Translations under genes and position numbers: made by a program | Shown here: positions 33,143 to 43,406 of the stretch, in pieces | Position numbering within the stretch: position 1 is the first letter of the stretch | Layout of the letters: each line of letters starts with the position of its first letter | NCBI GenBank assembly: GCA_000442015.1 | Contig: KE560903.1 | Coordinates: 49,186-113,185, forward strand | Direction: 5' to 3' | Length of the DNA stretch: 64,000 nucleotides | Origin: Rozella allomycis CSF55 | Lineage: Eukaryota; Rozellomycota | The notes under the pieces: generated by a model | Database searches by the model: none | What the model was told of the DNA's origin: nothing | Seen by the model: the letters and a program-made list of their open reading frames with translations, nothing else

Positions 33143-34549
33143 ATGACTTTGAGGTGGCGTCTACATTTTTTATCATGCTTTATAGTTTTTGTTAACTTCT
33201 ATACTTATGACCTTCCCGCTTCGCTTTACAGACCACTTAAAGTTCATTTGCAAATGGGAACTGAATATCCATTTTATAATAGTTTAATGTACACTATATA
33301 CAGCTTTCCCAATATTGTTCTCCCTTGGGCGGCGGGAATAATGCTGGACAAAGCGGGTGGCGATAAATGGGTTTATGTGTTTGCCTCATTGATAGGAATC
33401 GGTCAATTTTGTGTGTCATTGGGTATCTTTATCAAATCAGTTGTATTTATCCTGATCGGAAGGTAAGAAGCTATTGTTGCAACGTTAGACTGATTTTTGG
33501 CTTAGGTGGTGAGAGTTTATCGGTTGCTCAGTCAAATTGGATAATGACTTTATTTGACTCAAAAACTTCTACGTTTGCAATGGGCATTTACTTAAGTATA
33601 GGAAGATTTGGGACCATTTTAAATAACATATTAAATGCTCTAATTGCAGAGAATATTGGAATTGAATATTGTGCCTTTATTGCCTCGATTCTATCATTCA
33701 CTTCCATGACTTTTGCCTTTTATATTCAAAAAAGATTTGACAAGAATGCTGAACTGCTCTCTAAAAAGAAAGGTAAACTTATCACGGTATTTGCTTTTGG
33801 ATGATCATGAAAATACAACAACATTTGGAGATATAATAATGGATTTAAAGGCGGCGCCGATATCTTACTGGATATTAAATATAGTTTGTTTCTGTTACTA
33901 TGTAACTAATCAAGTAGTAATTTATTAGGGAACAATAGGTCCGTTCACCGCTATGGCTGCAAACTACCTCGAAAAGACATGGTATAAAGATGATGCTGTG
34001 TTAGCAGGATGGATGATTGCTTATCCTGACATATTGGCAATATTAATTAGTCCTATTGCGGGTAGACTCACCGATAGATATCAAATGAATTTTTCAGTTT
34101 TAGTAGTTAGTGGTGTTGCAATGACAACGGCATACACATTGCTTTGGTTTGGATTTCATCCATTAGTGTCATTTGCTTTTCTGGGCATTTGTTACTCAAC
34201 TGTATTTTCACTTTGGACCAGCCTTCCTAAATTAGTCCACCCTGACGTTTTAGCATCATCGATAGGCTTTACAACAGTATGTATGAACATCGCTTTCGCT
34301 GTGGTACCTGCAATTAACGGCTCAATATCTACAGACCCCAACAATATTGAGTCACCTGTGCGTGTCATGCTTGTACTATCTACCTTAGGTACTTTATGCG
34401 CAGTGTTTGTTTTAATTCTCAGTAGATTGAGAAATCCCAAGGTTAAAATATATCACGAAATACCTTCAAATTCCACGCCGTCCTTTGTAAATGAATCGAC
34501 ATCTATGTTGTTGTCTAGAAAAGAAGAAGTTGAAATAAAATTGGAATAA
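33143..34549 (+). CDS. MFS transporter, MFSD1-like (lysosomal type)
   Basis: This major-facilitator protein has 12 predicted helices. Exons 33143-33462, 33489-33772, 33831-33901 and 33929-34549 give 431 residues; introns are 26, 58 and 27 nt. FIVFVNFYTYDLPASL, LMYTIYSFPNIVLPWAAGIM (MFS helix 2 with downstream GG-D), IGRLIFGLGGESLSVAQSNW and the second half with AYPDILAILISPIAGRLTDR fit the MFSD1 branch, which moves dipeptides out of lysosomes. A C-terminal TSMLLSRKEE could be a dileucine sorting signal. The 58-nt intron is the only GT-AG option that restores the frame there. The start is the first in-frame ATG. Confidence 0.83.
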
Positions 34550-34680
34550 CAAAAATATAATCCAAAAAGAGTAACATTATTGTTTGTTTGTTTTGTTTTC
34601 ATCTTACCAAACCAGGAAAGTCGATCAGGACCCGACAAATATATATACGCCATCAAGTTCTACATATGAATTATTAATTT

Positions 34681-35628
34681 ATGATTGTTCCATCTATATT
34701 GATAGTTCTTCTTGCAAGATTTGCTAGTTGCCATTCCTCAATGTTGTTTCCACCATCAAGATGCCATCCGATGAATCCAAACTCTAATTGCAAAGATTCT
34801 AGATGTATAACAACACCTCTAAATGGAGGACCTGGCTGTTCTCCCAAACCATTTCCATGCGGCTATTCCCAGAGACACACACCGACAACTGTTAATGCCG
34901 GCGAAGTTATTAACGTGAAATTTTGGAATTCCGAATTTCCAAATGGCGCCTTTTCTGGAGGTGAATCAAAAGATCAAGCAAGACATAATGGTGGATTGTG
35001 TGAATTTTCCCTATCCTATGATGAAAAGACCTTCAACGTGATTGCTACATATGAAAGATCTTGCCCGGATATATTTTTTGATTGGCCAGTCAGAATACCA
35101 GATAATGCGCCCGCATGTGAAAATTGTTTATTTGCTTGGAGTTGGATAAATGCTTTGGGGAATAGGGAATTTTATATGAATTGTGCAGATGTCAAAATTG
35201 TAAATCCAAAAGTACCTTCGGGATCGCCTTTTTCAACAAAACCAATAACTACTGCTAATTTAGCTGCTGCTGGGTTTACTAACACCTTGACTCCAGATGG
35301 TGATGTTCCCAACAATGGCAACGGTAAAGGTTCTGGTCCCAGATCATCTGATGTTTCAAAGAATACTGCCTCTTCAGCTCCAGTAGCGGCTATTTCTTCT
35401 CCTAATCCAACATCCACGGTCCCGCCCACAGCTCCTTCCGTTCCAGTTGTTAATACGACGCCTGGAACACAACCAACAACACCTGTCACCTCTCAAGCGA
35501 ATAGTCTGTCATCCTTGCCAGCAAATAATCTGCCATCTTCCTCGACATTACAAAATGCTAATTCTCTGACCACACCCACTGCTTTTCCTAAACCAAAATG
35601 GAAAAGATATAGGAGACATAGGCCATAG
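34681..35628 (+). CDS. Secreted AA11-type lytic polysaccharide monooxygenase
   Basis: AA11 LPMOs are copper enzymes that oxidatively cleave chitin. The 315-residue single-exon protein starts with a signal peptide (MIVPSILIVLLARFASC); cutting before the next residue leaves an N-terminal His (HSSMLFPPSR), needed for the copper histidine brace. The second brace His is in ARHNGGLCEFSLSYD. The axial Tyr and AA11 signature follow in FAWSWINALGNREFYMNCAD. Several Cys fit disulfides. After residue ~190 comes a Ser/Thr/Pro-rich, likely O-glycosylated tail ending in a basic KPKWKRYRRHRP. No CBM is seen. In a chitin-degrading or wall-penetrating organism it would act outside the cell. Confidence 0.85.
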   Translation: MIVPSILIVLLARFASCHSSMLFPPSRCHPMNPNSNCKDSRCITTPLNGGPGCSPKPFPCGYSQRHTPTTVNAGEVINVKFWNSEFPNGAFSGGESKDQARHNGGLCEFSLSYDEKTFNVIATYERSCPDIFFDWPVRIPDNAPACENCLFAWSWINALGNREFYMNCADVKIVNPKVPSGSPFSTKPITTANLAAAGFTNTLTPDGDVPNNGNGKGSGPRSSDVSKNTASSAPVAAISSPNPTSTVPPTAPSVPVVNTTPGTQPTTPVTSQANSLSSLPANNLPSSSTLQNANSLTTPTAFPKPKWKRYRRHRP

Positions 35629-35719
35629 AGTATTAAAAGAGACAATTAAATAATTAATAAATTTATAAATATTAATTTTTTATCTCAATGTTTATGAATT
35701 CCAATTTGAGAATTTTTGA

Positions 35720-36539
35720 ATGCGAAGGGGCGTTGGAATCGCTGGGCTTCAAAGACAACAACAAATACAAGTACCGGAGTAAATAATACAGAAAAGGATC
35801 AATTTCGAGAAAAAGGAGATGAGATTATGGCCTCTTCTCTTCAGCAGGTGGAAAGACAATTGCAGACATTTAAGGCAAATTTAGAGGAATTTGCCAAAAA
35901 GCATAATCATGAAATTAAAAAGGATCCAGTATTTAGAGCACAGTTCCATAAAATGTGCTCAGCGTTGGGCGTAGATCCATTGTCGTGTAAGAGTGTTTGA
36001 TTAATGTTATTAGCTAGCAAAGGATTTTGGTCCGAATTACTAGGATTTGGAGATTTCTATTATGAGATTGCAATACAACTCATTGAGTTATGCATAAAAG
36101 AAAGAGGGAAAACAGGCGGTCTTCTGGACTTGGAAGAAGTACTTAAGCAATTCGCCAAGATAAGAAAATCATCGCAATCCATAAGCGAGTAATAAAATTG
36201 AAGGAAAGAGATAGAGATGATATACAAAGAGCATTGAATACTTTAAAGCCTTTAGGATGTGCTTATTCCATTGTTGAAATCGGTAAACGAAAAATGATAA
36301 AGTGTATACCAAAAGAATTAAATCAAGACACTCTGTTAATACTAATTCATGTTGAAGAAAGTCAACAATGCACATTTTCAAAACAAGATATTATAAACAA
36401 ACTTAAATGGTCTTCCAATAGAGTAGATCTAGCAGTTGATTCATTGCTTTCACAAGGAATGATATGGATAGACGATCAACATGATCCAATCTATACATTA
36501 TATTGGATTCCTTCTCTTTGGATTAAATTAACTCAATAA
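35720..36539 (+). CDS. SNF8: ESCRT-II subunit SNF8 (VPS22/EAP30)
   Basis: SNF8 is part of ESCRT-II, which sorts ubiquitinated cargo into multivesicular endosomes. Exons 35720-35770, 35797-35986, 36014-36188 and 36215-36539 give 246 residues, the usual length; introns are 26, 27 and 26 nt. The start MRRGVGIAGLQRQQQIQ is the family N terminus; then QLQTFKANLEEFAKKHNHEI, MCSALGVDPLSSSKGFWSEL, LGFGDFYYEIAIQLIELC and two winged-helix domains ending WIDDQHDPIYTLYWIPSLW. The third intron was placed so that SISEDDIQRALNTLKPLG matches the family; the competing 20-nt choice fits worse. Confidence 0.95.
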
Positions 36540-36625
36540 ATGATTTGTTTAATCTGTTAGAATCTTATTGTTTTCGGATTTTTCAAAACAACTCCGATAA
36601 TTGCTTGACGTAAGATTAATTCGAA

Positions 36626-37135
36626 ATGCCTCCAATTAAAATGCTATTCCACTTTTTACAATCCCTTATCATAGTATCATAATCTTTGTTTCAAAATAGA
36701 TATTTAATATTTGGTTTCTGCTGGTGGATGTCATAAAAAGCGTCTATTTTACGTCAATACCATATGGATCAATGATTGTTGTTTCATTGTTTGCTATATA
36801 TTTCGTGGCAACTTATAGAACACGCTTAATGCTACTGGTAATACGCGCCTTTTTGTTTTTTGAAGTCTTTTATACTTCAAATTGTGTCACTGTTATATTT
36901 TATAGCAGTTTTGATCATTACCATTGACCCCAAATTTATTGAAAGATATAATTTAACAGTTCTTAATTCTGATGCATGGAATTATGGCTATTCTCTTGTC
37001 TATTTATTAAGTTTTGGCGGTTCCGTCAACGCCTATTTTCTAATCATACCTTCAGTGGTTGTGTGCTTCATCACGGTAGAAAATAAGTGCTTCTCTTATG
37101 CAGATTATAGGATTGGTTCTTACCTTGATGATTAG
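36626..37135 (+). CDS. Small multi-pass membrane protein, unknown
   Basis: Exons 36626-36673, 36700-36837 and 36866-37135 (introns 26 and 28 nt) give 151 residues. I do not recognise the family. There are about four hydrophobic segments: FHFLQSLIIIFNIWFLLVDV, GSMIVVSLFAIYFVATY, SFILQIVSLLYFIAVLIITI and NAYFLIIPSVVVCFITV. A lumenal-looking loop (DPKFIERYNLTVLNSDAWNY) carries a possible N-glycosylation site, and the tail ends CFSYADYRIGSYLDD. It starts 86 bp after SNF8 on the same strand and converges on PIG-N. Both junctions are clean GT-AG, so the gene model is better supported than any function. Confidence 0.65.
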
Positions 37136-37247
37136 GTCTAGGTACTTAGTAGAGGAGAAATTATGTAAACGTGATTGTGTGATAATATATAGATATGTTT
37201 AACGAATACGCAATGTAATAAATTTAAAATAAAATAATTCTTATAGT

Positions 37248-40213
37248 TTATTCTAGTTTAAATTTTAGATCGTTTAAAGGCATAAGAAGGAGAGATAGCA
37301 CATATAGTATGAATAAAAAGACGATGAATAATCCAGAGATAATAAATTGGCTGATAGAAGTACCGATTTCAAGCCAACTGCCACTGTCTCTCACCATGAA
37401 AAAGAATATTAAAGTCATTACATCGACTGAGCTTATCACAATTAGGAATAAGCAAAATGGAGGAAGAGACAACTTTTTTGAAATTAATGAGAGTATGGAA
37501 GATATTAAAAAGAAAGGAATAAGAATCTTAAAAGAGACTAGAGTGCCCATAATAAATGGATTAAATACAGTGGTTAGTCGGTATACAGCATTTAACTGAA
37601 AACTGCTAAGGCTAGCAATATTTCCTGTTCCAAAGAAAGCAACATTAATAAAGAATATGAAAAACCATGAAATACGTAAATCTTCAATTTTTAAGGCTCT
37701 ATATGGGGTAGAAGACGCCTTAGGTTTTTCATTTTGTAAGTATTCGATTTGCTCTTTTTCTATCAAATACCAACAAAATAACGCTATTGAGTACAAAGAA
37801 TAGAACTGTGTTTCATATGAAATGGTAAGTGTATGGTAAGGGGTTGCAAATGCTAAAAAGATTATTAATGTCCTGTCATAGTAATTTTCAATGCTTCTTC
37901 TATTCCAAAACAAGAGGGAAAGAGAAAAAACTTTTAAATATTTAAAAATTAATTACAAAATAGGCCCCAACTTAAATATTGGTTCAGCAAGGGAAGACCT
38001 GCTTTGGAACTTAAATTCTGTATGGTATCAGATACAATGTAAGAATTTAAAATAAATACAATGATCTATCAATAGCAACATCTAACGTTTACTTGTATGA
38101 TACAAAAAGGATTGTAATGATTGATAACTCTCTTGATATAAATGAGGCCTAACGCTGAAGTCAAAAGGATGCAAAGAACGCCAAAATTTCTATAAATATT
38201 TAAAAATAAAGTTACAAATCAAAAACATTTTCAATTTTCACGACAGGCCTAAAGAATGACACAGCTAGTAAATTCAACGTGATAAACCATGAGACTGAAA
38301 GTAACATTGAAGATTTCTTGAGAAACGACCAAAATGATAAAATGAAGCATCCAAAAGCCAAATAGAAACGATCGTAATACGACCCAACCAAGAAAATTAA
38401 GCCTCCACAATAGACAGACAAAGGCACTACAATTCCCTTAATTAAATTGAATCGCAACTGAATTCTGCTCTGAATTATCTTAAAGTAGAAGAAAATCGGG
38501 AAAGATGCATAAATGTAATACTGAATCGGCGAAGTTTTTAGCCAAAGAATCAAAAGCAATACACAAGATAAGAAGAGGCCGATAACTATCTATTTTAAAT
38601 ATTAATAAATTAATAACCTTTAATGTCTTATTTTCTCCTTTGCCGTTCAAGTTCGGATTTCCGTAAAGCTCTAAAGTGGATAGCGTGGAATATATCATCC
38701 AACTAACATAACCAAATGAAACAATTGTCCTGAGCAATATCCAATCATAAGTTTGAAAATACTTTAATCCTTCCAAAGACTTTTCAATGATATCGAGACT
38801 AATCTTGTTGCTTTCATTGTATTTTCCAAATTCAATCAAAGTTTCTACATGCTTTTGAAATTTATTAGAATCTAAAGAAATTAAAGGCTTGAAGTCTTTG
38901 AAAAAGAAGTCGGTTTGATTCTTTGATTTCTTTTTCGTTTCAAATTGTAAAAATATTCCAATAGCGTTTGTCAATAAACTTAAACTCTTGAATTTTTCAG
39001 AAGAGTTTAGATAAGCAAATGGAATTTCTCCAACAGAGTTGACAGGAAATGGAATACCAATTAATGAAGCCTGCTAAAAGTCTTAACGTGCCATTACCAT
39101 TAATGGAGCAACATCGGCTTGATTAATATCGTTGCGTTTAAATTTTGAGGCAGGCCAAGTCTTTGAATAATCTTCAAGAATTTTGTCCTCTAATGCTTTC
39201 ACTGGAAAATTAATGCCCGCACCCCATGCAATAATTGGAGTTCGTGTATTATCCGGGTCTCCATCTCCATGACTTCCTATTTATAATCTTTGAAATCAAA
39301 ATACCGAGATCGCTCATTCCATGATCAGCAGTGAATATATATGCAGTTTTTCTATCATGATTGTAAAATTCGTTCAGTTTTGATTCCAACTCTTTTATCT
39401 TTTTGTCCACGTATTTAATATTCTTATAATAACTTTTTATCAAAATTCATTTAAAAATACCTCTCAGAGTGTGGACCATACGTATGACCGTTTGTGTCGA
39501 GACCAAGGAGATGTAGGAAGAATACAATCTGGTCTGAATGAAGCCTTTCATGCAAAATGTGGTCATTGGTGGCATTCTTGAGCAATTCATCAAACATATC
39601 AAATGAAAACTTATCCAATTCAATCGCGTCTATGTAAAATCTAACAACAATTAATACCCTTTGAAAAATCTTCAAAGTGACTGTCATACATGAATGTTTC
39701 AATTTTAGAAGTGTCTCTCGCGCCATGTTTAAACATTGGGAGTATATCTGGGCTTCCAAATGACCATGTATGTCTAGATTGATTAAAAACTGAATCAAAT
39801 TCCACTGGATTCATTTTCCAGCCTTCTATTTTTGATTAATCTAGCCTACCTTTTGTAACAGAACTAACGTCTTCATAAAATCCAGCAATTATTGCAACAT
39901 GTCCAGGCCTTGATTCTGTTGGAACTCTGGTGTGTGAAATTCCATATGTTGCATTATTTGCAATCAATGAATGCAAATATGGAGCCCTAAAATTTGACTC
40001 GAAGAGTTTATCAGCTCGTAATCCATCACCTGATATCAAGTCATAAAAGGATTTACCAACAATCAGCACAAGCCTTTTTGCTGGGGCGTCAGCTTCCACT
40101 CTGTGTGGAGTCATTCCATGAACAATTGGTGTTCGAAAATATATATCAAATATGGAAAATAAGTAAATACAATGAAATACCAACCCAATAAATAAAACTG
40201 TCAGTAATTGCAT
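37248..40213 (-). CDS. PIGN: GPI ethanolamine phosphate transferase 1 (PIG-N/Mcd4)
   Basis: This ER enzyme adds phosphoethanolamine to the first mannose of the GPI anchor. The start [20 protein letters not shown] is a membrane anchor, followed by the alkaline-phosphatase-like domain: [26 protein letters not shown] (across a 27-nt intron), [20 protein letters not shown] with the catalytic Thr, [18 protein letters not shown] and [13 protein letters not shown] with metal-binding Asp and His. The rest is a multi-helix PigN domain with [20 protein letters not shown] and TVFNPFIMG near the end. Several mini-introns are needed between about 38.0 and 39.5 kb; I did not fix each one. Upstream lies an N join (40255). 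Confidence 0.93.
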
Positions 40214-40226
40214 TTGGAAATTTTCA

Positions 40227-40282
40227 CACTCTTGAATGCCTTCTTGGGAAACAGNCACTCTTGAATGCCTTCGAGGGAAACA
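40227..40282. repeat. Unmerged contig overlap (27-28 bp) around N 40255
   Basis: CACTCTTGAATGCCTTC plus the next 11 bases stand on both sides of the N, with an adjacent two-base difference (TT/GA). It lies just upstream of the PIG-N start codon, in non-coding sequence. Confidence 0.85.
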
Positions 40283-40371
40283 GTAAAAAAAATTATCTAT
40301 ATTAATTCAATTTCAATTATCAAAACTAAGAGAATTTTATTAGGTATTCATATAAATGGCATGAAAGTACT

Positions 40372-41039
40372 TTATCGTCTTTCATATTTCCTTTCACTTC
40401 TTTTTGGTGAAGTTTCTTTGCGTCTCTTATAATCTTTGTACTCATGATTATGTCTTTCATTGACTTCTTCCCTGTGTCTTCTGCGTGGTCGTGGTGATCT
40501 TGATCGTGACCTGGATTTTCGCCTCGCCCGATGCCTGTCTTTGGGCGATTTAGACCGAGATCTATTTCTTAATTAAGTATAAATAGTGTTTTTACTTATC
40601 ACCAGCCCCCAGGCTGCGTTGGGGTGCTTCATTGTTGATACTCGTTTCAGGAATTTGTACAGGAACAGGCATTCCCCTATAAATTAAGATATACAATCTC
40701 TTACAAACTCTTATACATTAGTTCCATTTCTTTTTGTTTTAATGCTTGTATTTCCTTTTCTTTTAACAACTCTTGTTCGGTTTTTGATAGTTTCGCAGCC
40801 TTTTTTTCTTCTTCGCGGATGTCCTGTCTCTGTGATTTATCCTTCATCCACCAAGATAAGTCTTTGTTGTTTTGCCACCTCCCAACGGTAGCTTTGATTG
40901 AATTTCCAATGTAGTTTGTTCTGTGACCGTCTTCTTTTACCTTATCCCAATTAAATTGGTCCCGTCCACCTCTACATCCAGACCTTATGATATCAGCGTC
41001 TGGATCAGCCAACTCTTGGAGCCAATGAACTTTTGGCAT
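40372..41039 (-). CDS. MMTAG2/C1orf35-like RS-rich nuclear protein
   Basis: Three exons (40705-41039, 40596-40676, 40372-40567), with two 28-nt introns, give 203 residues. The MMtag domain reads GCRGGRDQFNWDKVKEDGHR, TNYIGNSIKATVGRWQNNKD and LSWWMKDKS, as in human MMTAG2 (GGQDQFNWEDVK, YLGNSLMAPVGRW). A Lys/Glu coil (KAAKLSKTEQELLKEKEI) follows, then an Arg/Ser-rich tail with RSRSKSPKDRHRARRKSRSR, which suggests a spliceosome-linked nuclear protein. The biochemical role of the family is poorly known. The retained RS tail depends on the two introns, which both keep the frame. Confidence 0.83.
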
Positions 41040-41169
41040 TTTTGTGGCTTATGCGTAAGCGCTTGACTAAAGTCTTTTGTTACGAACAAATGATTAGTCT
41101 GGCATAATTACATTTATTAATAAAATGTACATTTTCTTTCTTGTTTTGGATATTCACGATTTTTACAAA

Positions 41170-43325
41170 ATGAGTAGGAGACAGACAAAGGGCAGGAAAT
41201 CATTACTAGTGTCGATACCATTGCCAAAATCATTAATTGTAGTTTTGAGTAAGCCTAGAATTACTCGTTCTTCTGCTAACATTATTAAAGCCGTTTCGAC
41301 CACTCCTTCAGTAAGCGAATATAGTAGTCAAGAAAAACAGAAAACAGATGAAAAGATCAGTTATGATCAAAAAATCACAAATAAAATATTTGAAAGCATC
41401 GAAAGAAAATACAACAAACAGGTCAAAGAAAGATTGATTGAAAATAACATACCCGTGAATGAAAACTACTCTTACAAGCTATATGGAGACAAAATTGAAT
41501 GGAACTTTCTTCACTGTGCTTCATTTTTCGGGAATAATGAGATTGTAACAATGTTATTAGAAGAAATGGGAGCAGATGTGGAGATGAAAGATTCAACACA
41601 TCAGGGTGCAGCCCTTTCATGGTCCGTTTTCGGAAATCAGATTGAAACATCGAAAATTTTGATTCAAAAATATAATGCTTCATTGGATTCCAAGAATATT
41701 CATGGTCAAACACCAGCAGACATTGTTGTAGATAGAGAAAGAAAAGAATGGTATTCTTCATAATATTGGGTTATAAGGCGTGAACTGTTTCCTTCTTTAA
41801 CTGAAGAAGAAATGAGATTGCAGGCACATTTGTCAGCAGATCAAAAAATCATGCTTCAAATTTGGAATATTCTCGTTGGAATGAAAGACAAACAGTAGGT
41901 TATAATTTAATAGATAACTTAAGAGGTCGATTGTATTGTGAATTGTTTATGGATTTGCCATCCAGGAAACATTATCCTGATTACTATGATATAATTAAGG
42001 AGCCTATTTGCCTAAATGAAATAAAAGAAAAAATTATGAATTGTGAATTTGAAACATTTGGGCAATTTAGTGAGAAAGTAATGCAGATGTTTGAAAATGC
42101 AACAATATATAATGATTCTTCATCAATTGTTCACAAAAATGCCCTGAACCTTCAAGTATTTATTAATTTTTAACTTTGAAAGAATGTGTTTATTTTAGAG
42201 ATGAGAGAAAGAGCCAATTACTTTGCAAAAAGAAAAGAAGACCAGGACAAACAATTCTTTNAAAAAGAAAAGAAGACAAGGACAAACAATTCTTTCATTC
42301 ATATCAAATTAACGATAAGATAACTATTTATCCATCTGATTTTGTTTTGATCTCGCATCCTAATTATTCAAACAATGTTATTTTAATGATAGAAACAATC
42401 TTTGAACGAAATGAATCCACATTCGTTACAGGGGGTTTATTTTTATTTCCGGAACATTTGCATCATTCATCATCCAAAAGCTTCTATGATAGAGAAGTTT
42501 TCAAGTCTAATACAGTTGTAGAAGTTCCAATATTGTCAATTTCACATAAAGTTTGCGTCCTTTTCTATCCTGATTATATTTATGGTATTGAAATTATAAA
42601 AAGATTATAAAGGTCTTCCTCAAGGGTTTTCCAGTGACCTTGTTTACCTTTGTGAATCCAAATACGCAGAATCAAGCAGAAATGTTTCATCGNCAGAATC
42701 AAGCAGAAATATTTCATCGATTAGAGATTGGTCTAAAATTACAAGAAAAAGCCATCTTTTGATTCCACATGATGTTCCTTTAGTGTTAGAAAGATCTTTA
42801 ACTGTTAAAGGCGAGAAGGTTGAAAGTTCAGAGAACACTCCCGCCAAAAGGAAAAAAATGAGCTTTAAACAAATGTTCGACGATGGAATTGATGAAGAAA
42901 AAGAAATTGAAAGTAAGAAACTAAAAGGAAGTCGAAACTCAATAACCCCTTACGCACCACGTTTAAGTACTGCCCCTGTAGTCCATCAATATTCTGTAGC
43001 TGAAGTGACTCATGAATGCCATTTGAATAGTATCGTTTTGGGCTTACGAAATGGTAATAAAACTATCGATCTCAGTTCCATATCCAAATCTATAATGGTT
43101 AGGTCGGGTGAGGTGTCAGTTGCAGTAGAAGCAGAAGAAATTGGTCAACGTGCATGGAATGTTTTAGTTTATCAAAACATGAAGAGATGCTATCCTTCAG
43201 AGAATGGTGATTTCACGATGAGACTAAATATGGGAATGAACACCGTCGAATTCTTCACTTGCCTTGCAGGGATCGGCAAACAGAAAATGACCTTATCGCA
43301 GCGACTCTTTCTCGTAAGAATTTAA
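41170..43325 (+). CDS. Ankyrin-Bromo-BAH chromatin protein (RSC1/2-like)
   Basis: From the N terminus: basic MSRRQTKGRKSLLVSIPLP, two ankyrin-like repeats (WNFLHCASFFGNNEIVTMLL and LDSKNIHGQTPADIV), a bromodomain (GRLYCELFMDLPSRKHYPDYY, IIKEPICLNEIKEKI, NATIYNDSSS), then a BAH domain (ITIYPSDFVLISHPN, FEREVFKS-like DREVFKSNTVVEVPI, VLFYPDYIYG). The bromodomain Asn in YND and the YPDYY loop fit acetyl-lysine binding. Yeast Rsc1/Rsc2 carry Bromo-Bromo-BAH in the RSC remodeler; here ankyrins stand before a single bromodomain. Introns of 27 and 29 nt at about 41744-41770 and 41896-41924 keep the frame. Two N joins (42261, 42693) lie inside, and both collapse in frame. A further 3' exon after 43325 is possible. 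Confidence 0.8.
42227..42295. repeat. Unmerged contig overlap (34 bp) around N 42261
   Basis: Bases 42227-42260 and 42262-42295 differ by one base (C/A), which changes Gln to Lys in KRKEDQDKQFF. Removing one copy restores the frame into the BAH domain. Confidence 0.88.
42667..42719. repeat. Unmerged contig overlap (26 bp) around N 42693
   Basis: Bases 42667-42692 and 42694-42719 differ by one base (G/A), a Val/Ile change in ESSRNVSS. Removing one copy gives YAESSRNVSSIRDWSKITRK in frame. Confidence 0.88.
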
Positions 43326-43406
43326 GAAAAAATATTTAATGAAAATACCATCAATAAATGTCACTAATTTTGAAAATGTAAATATTGATTTTAGATAATT
43401 AAGCCG

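Noticed and set aside
37309-37599. Plus-strand ORF of 96 residues within PIG-N
   Set aside because: It lies opposite strongly conserved PIG-N membrane helices and has no motif of its own.
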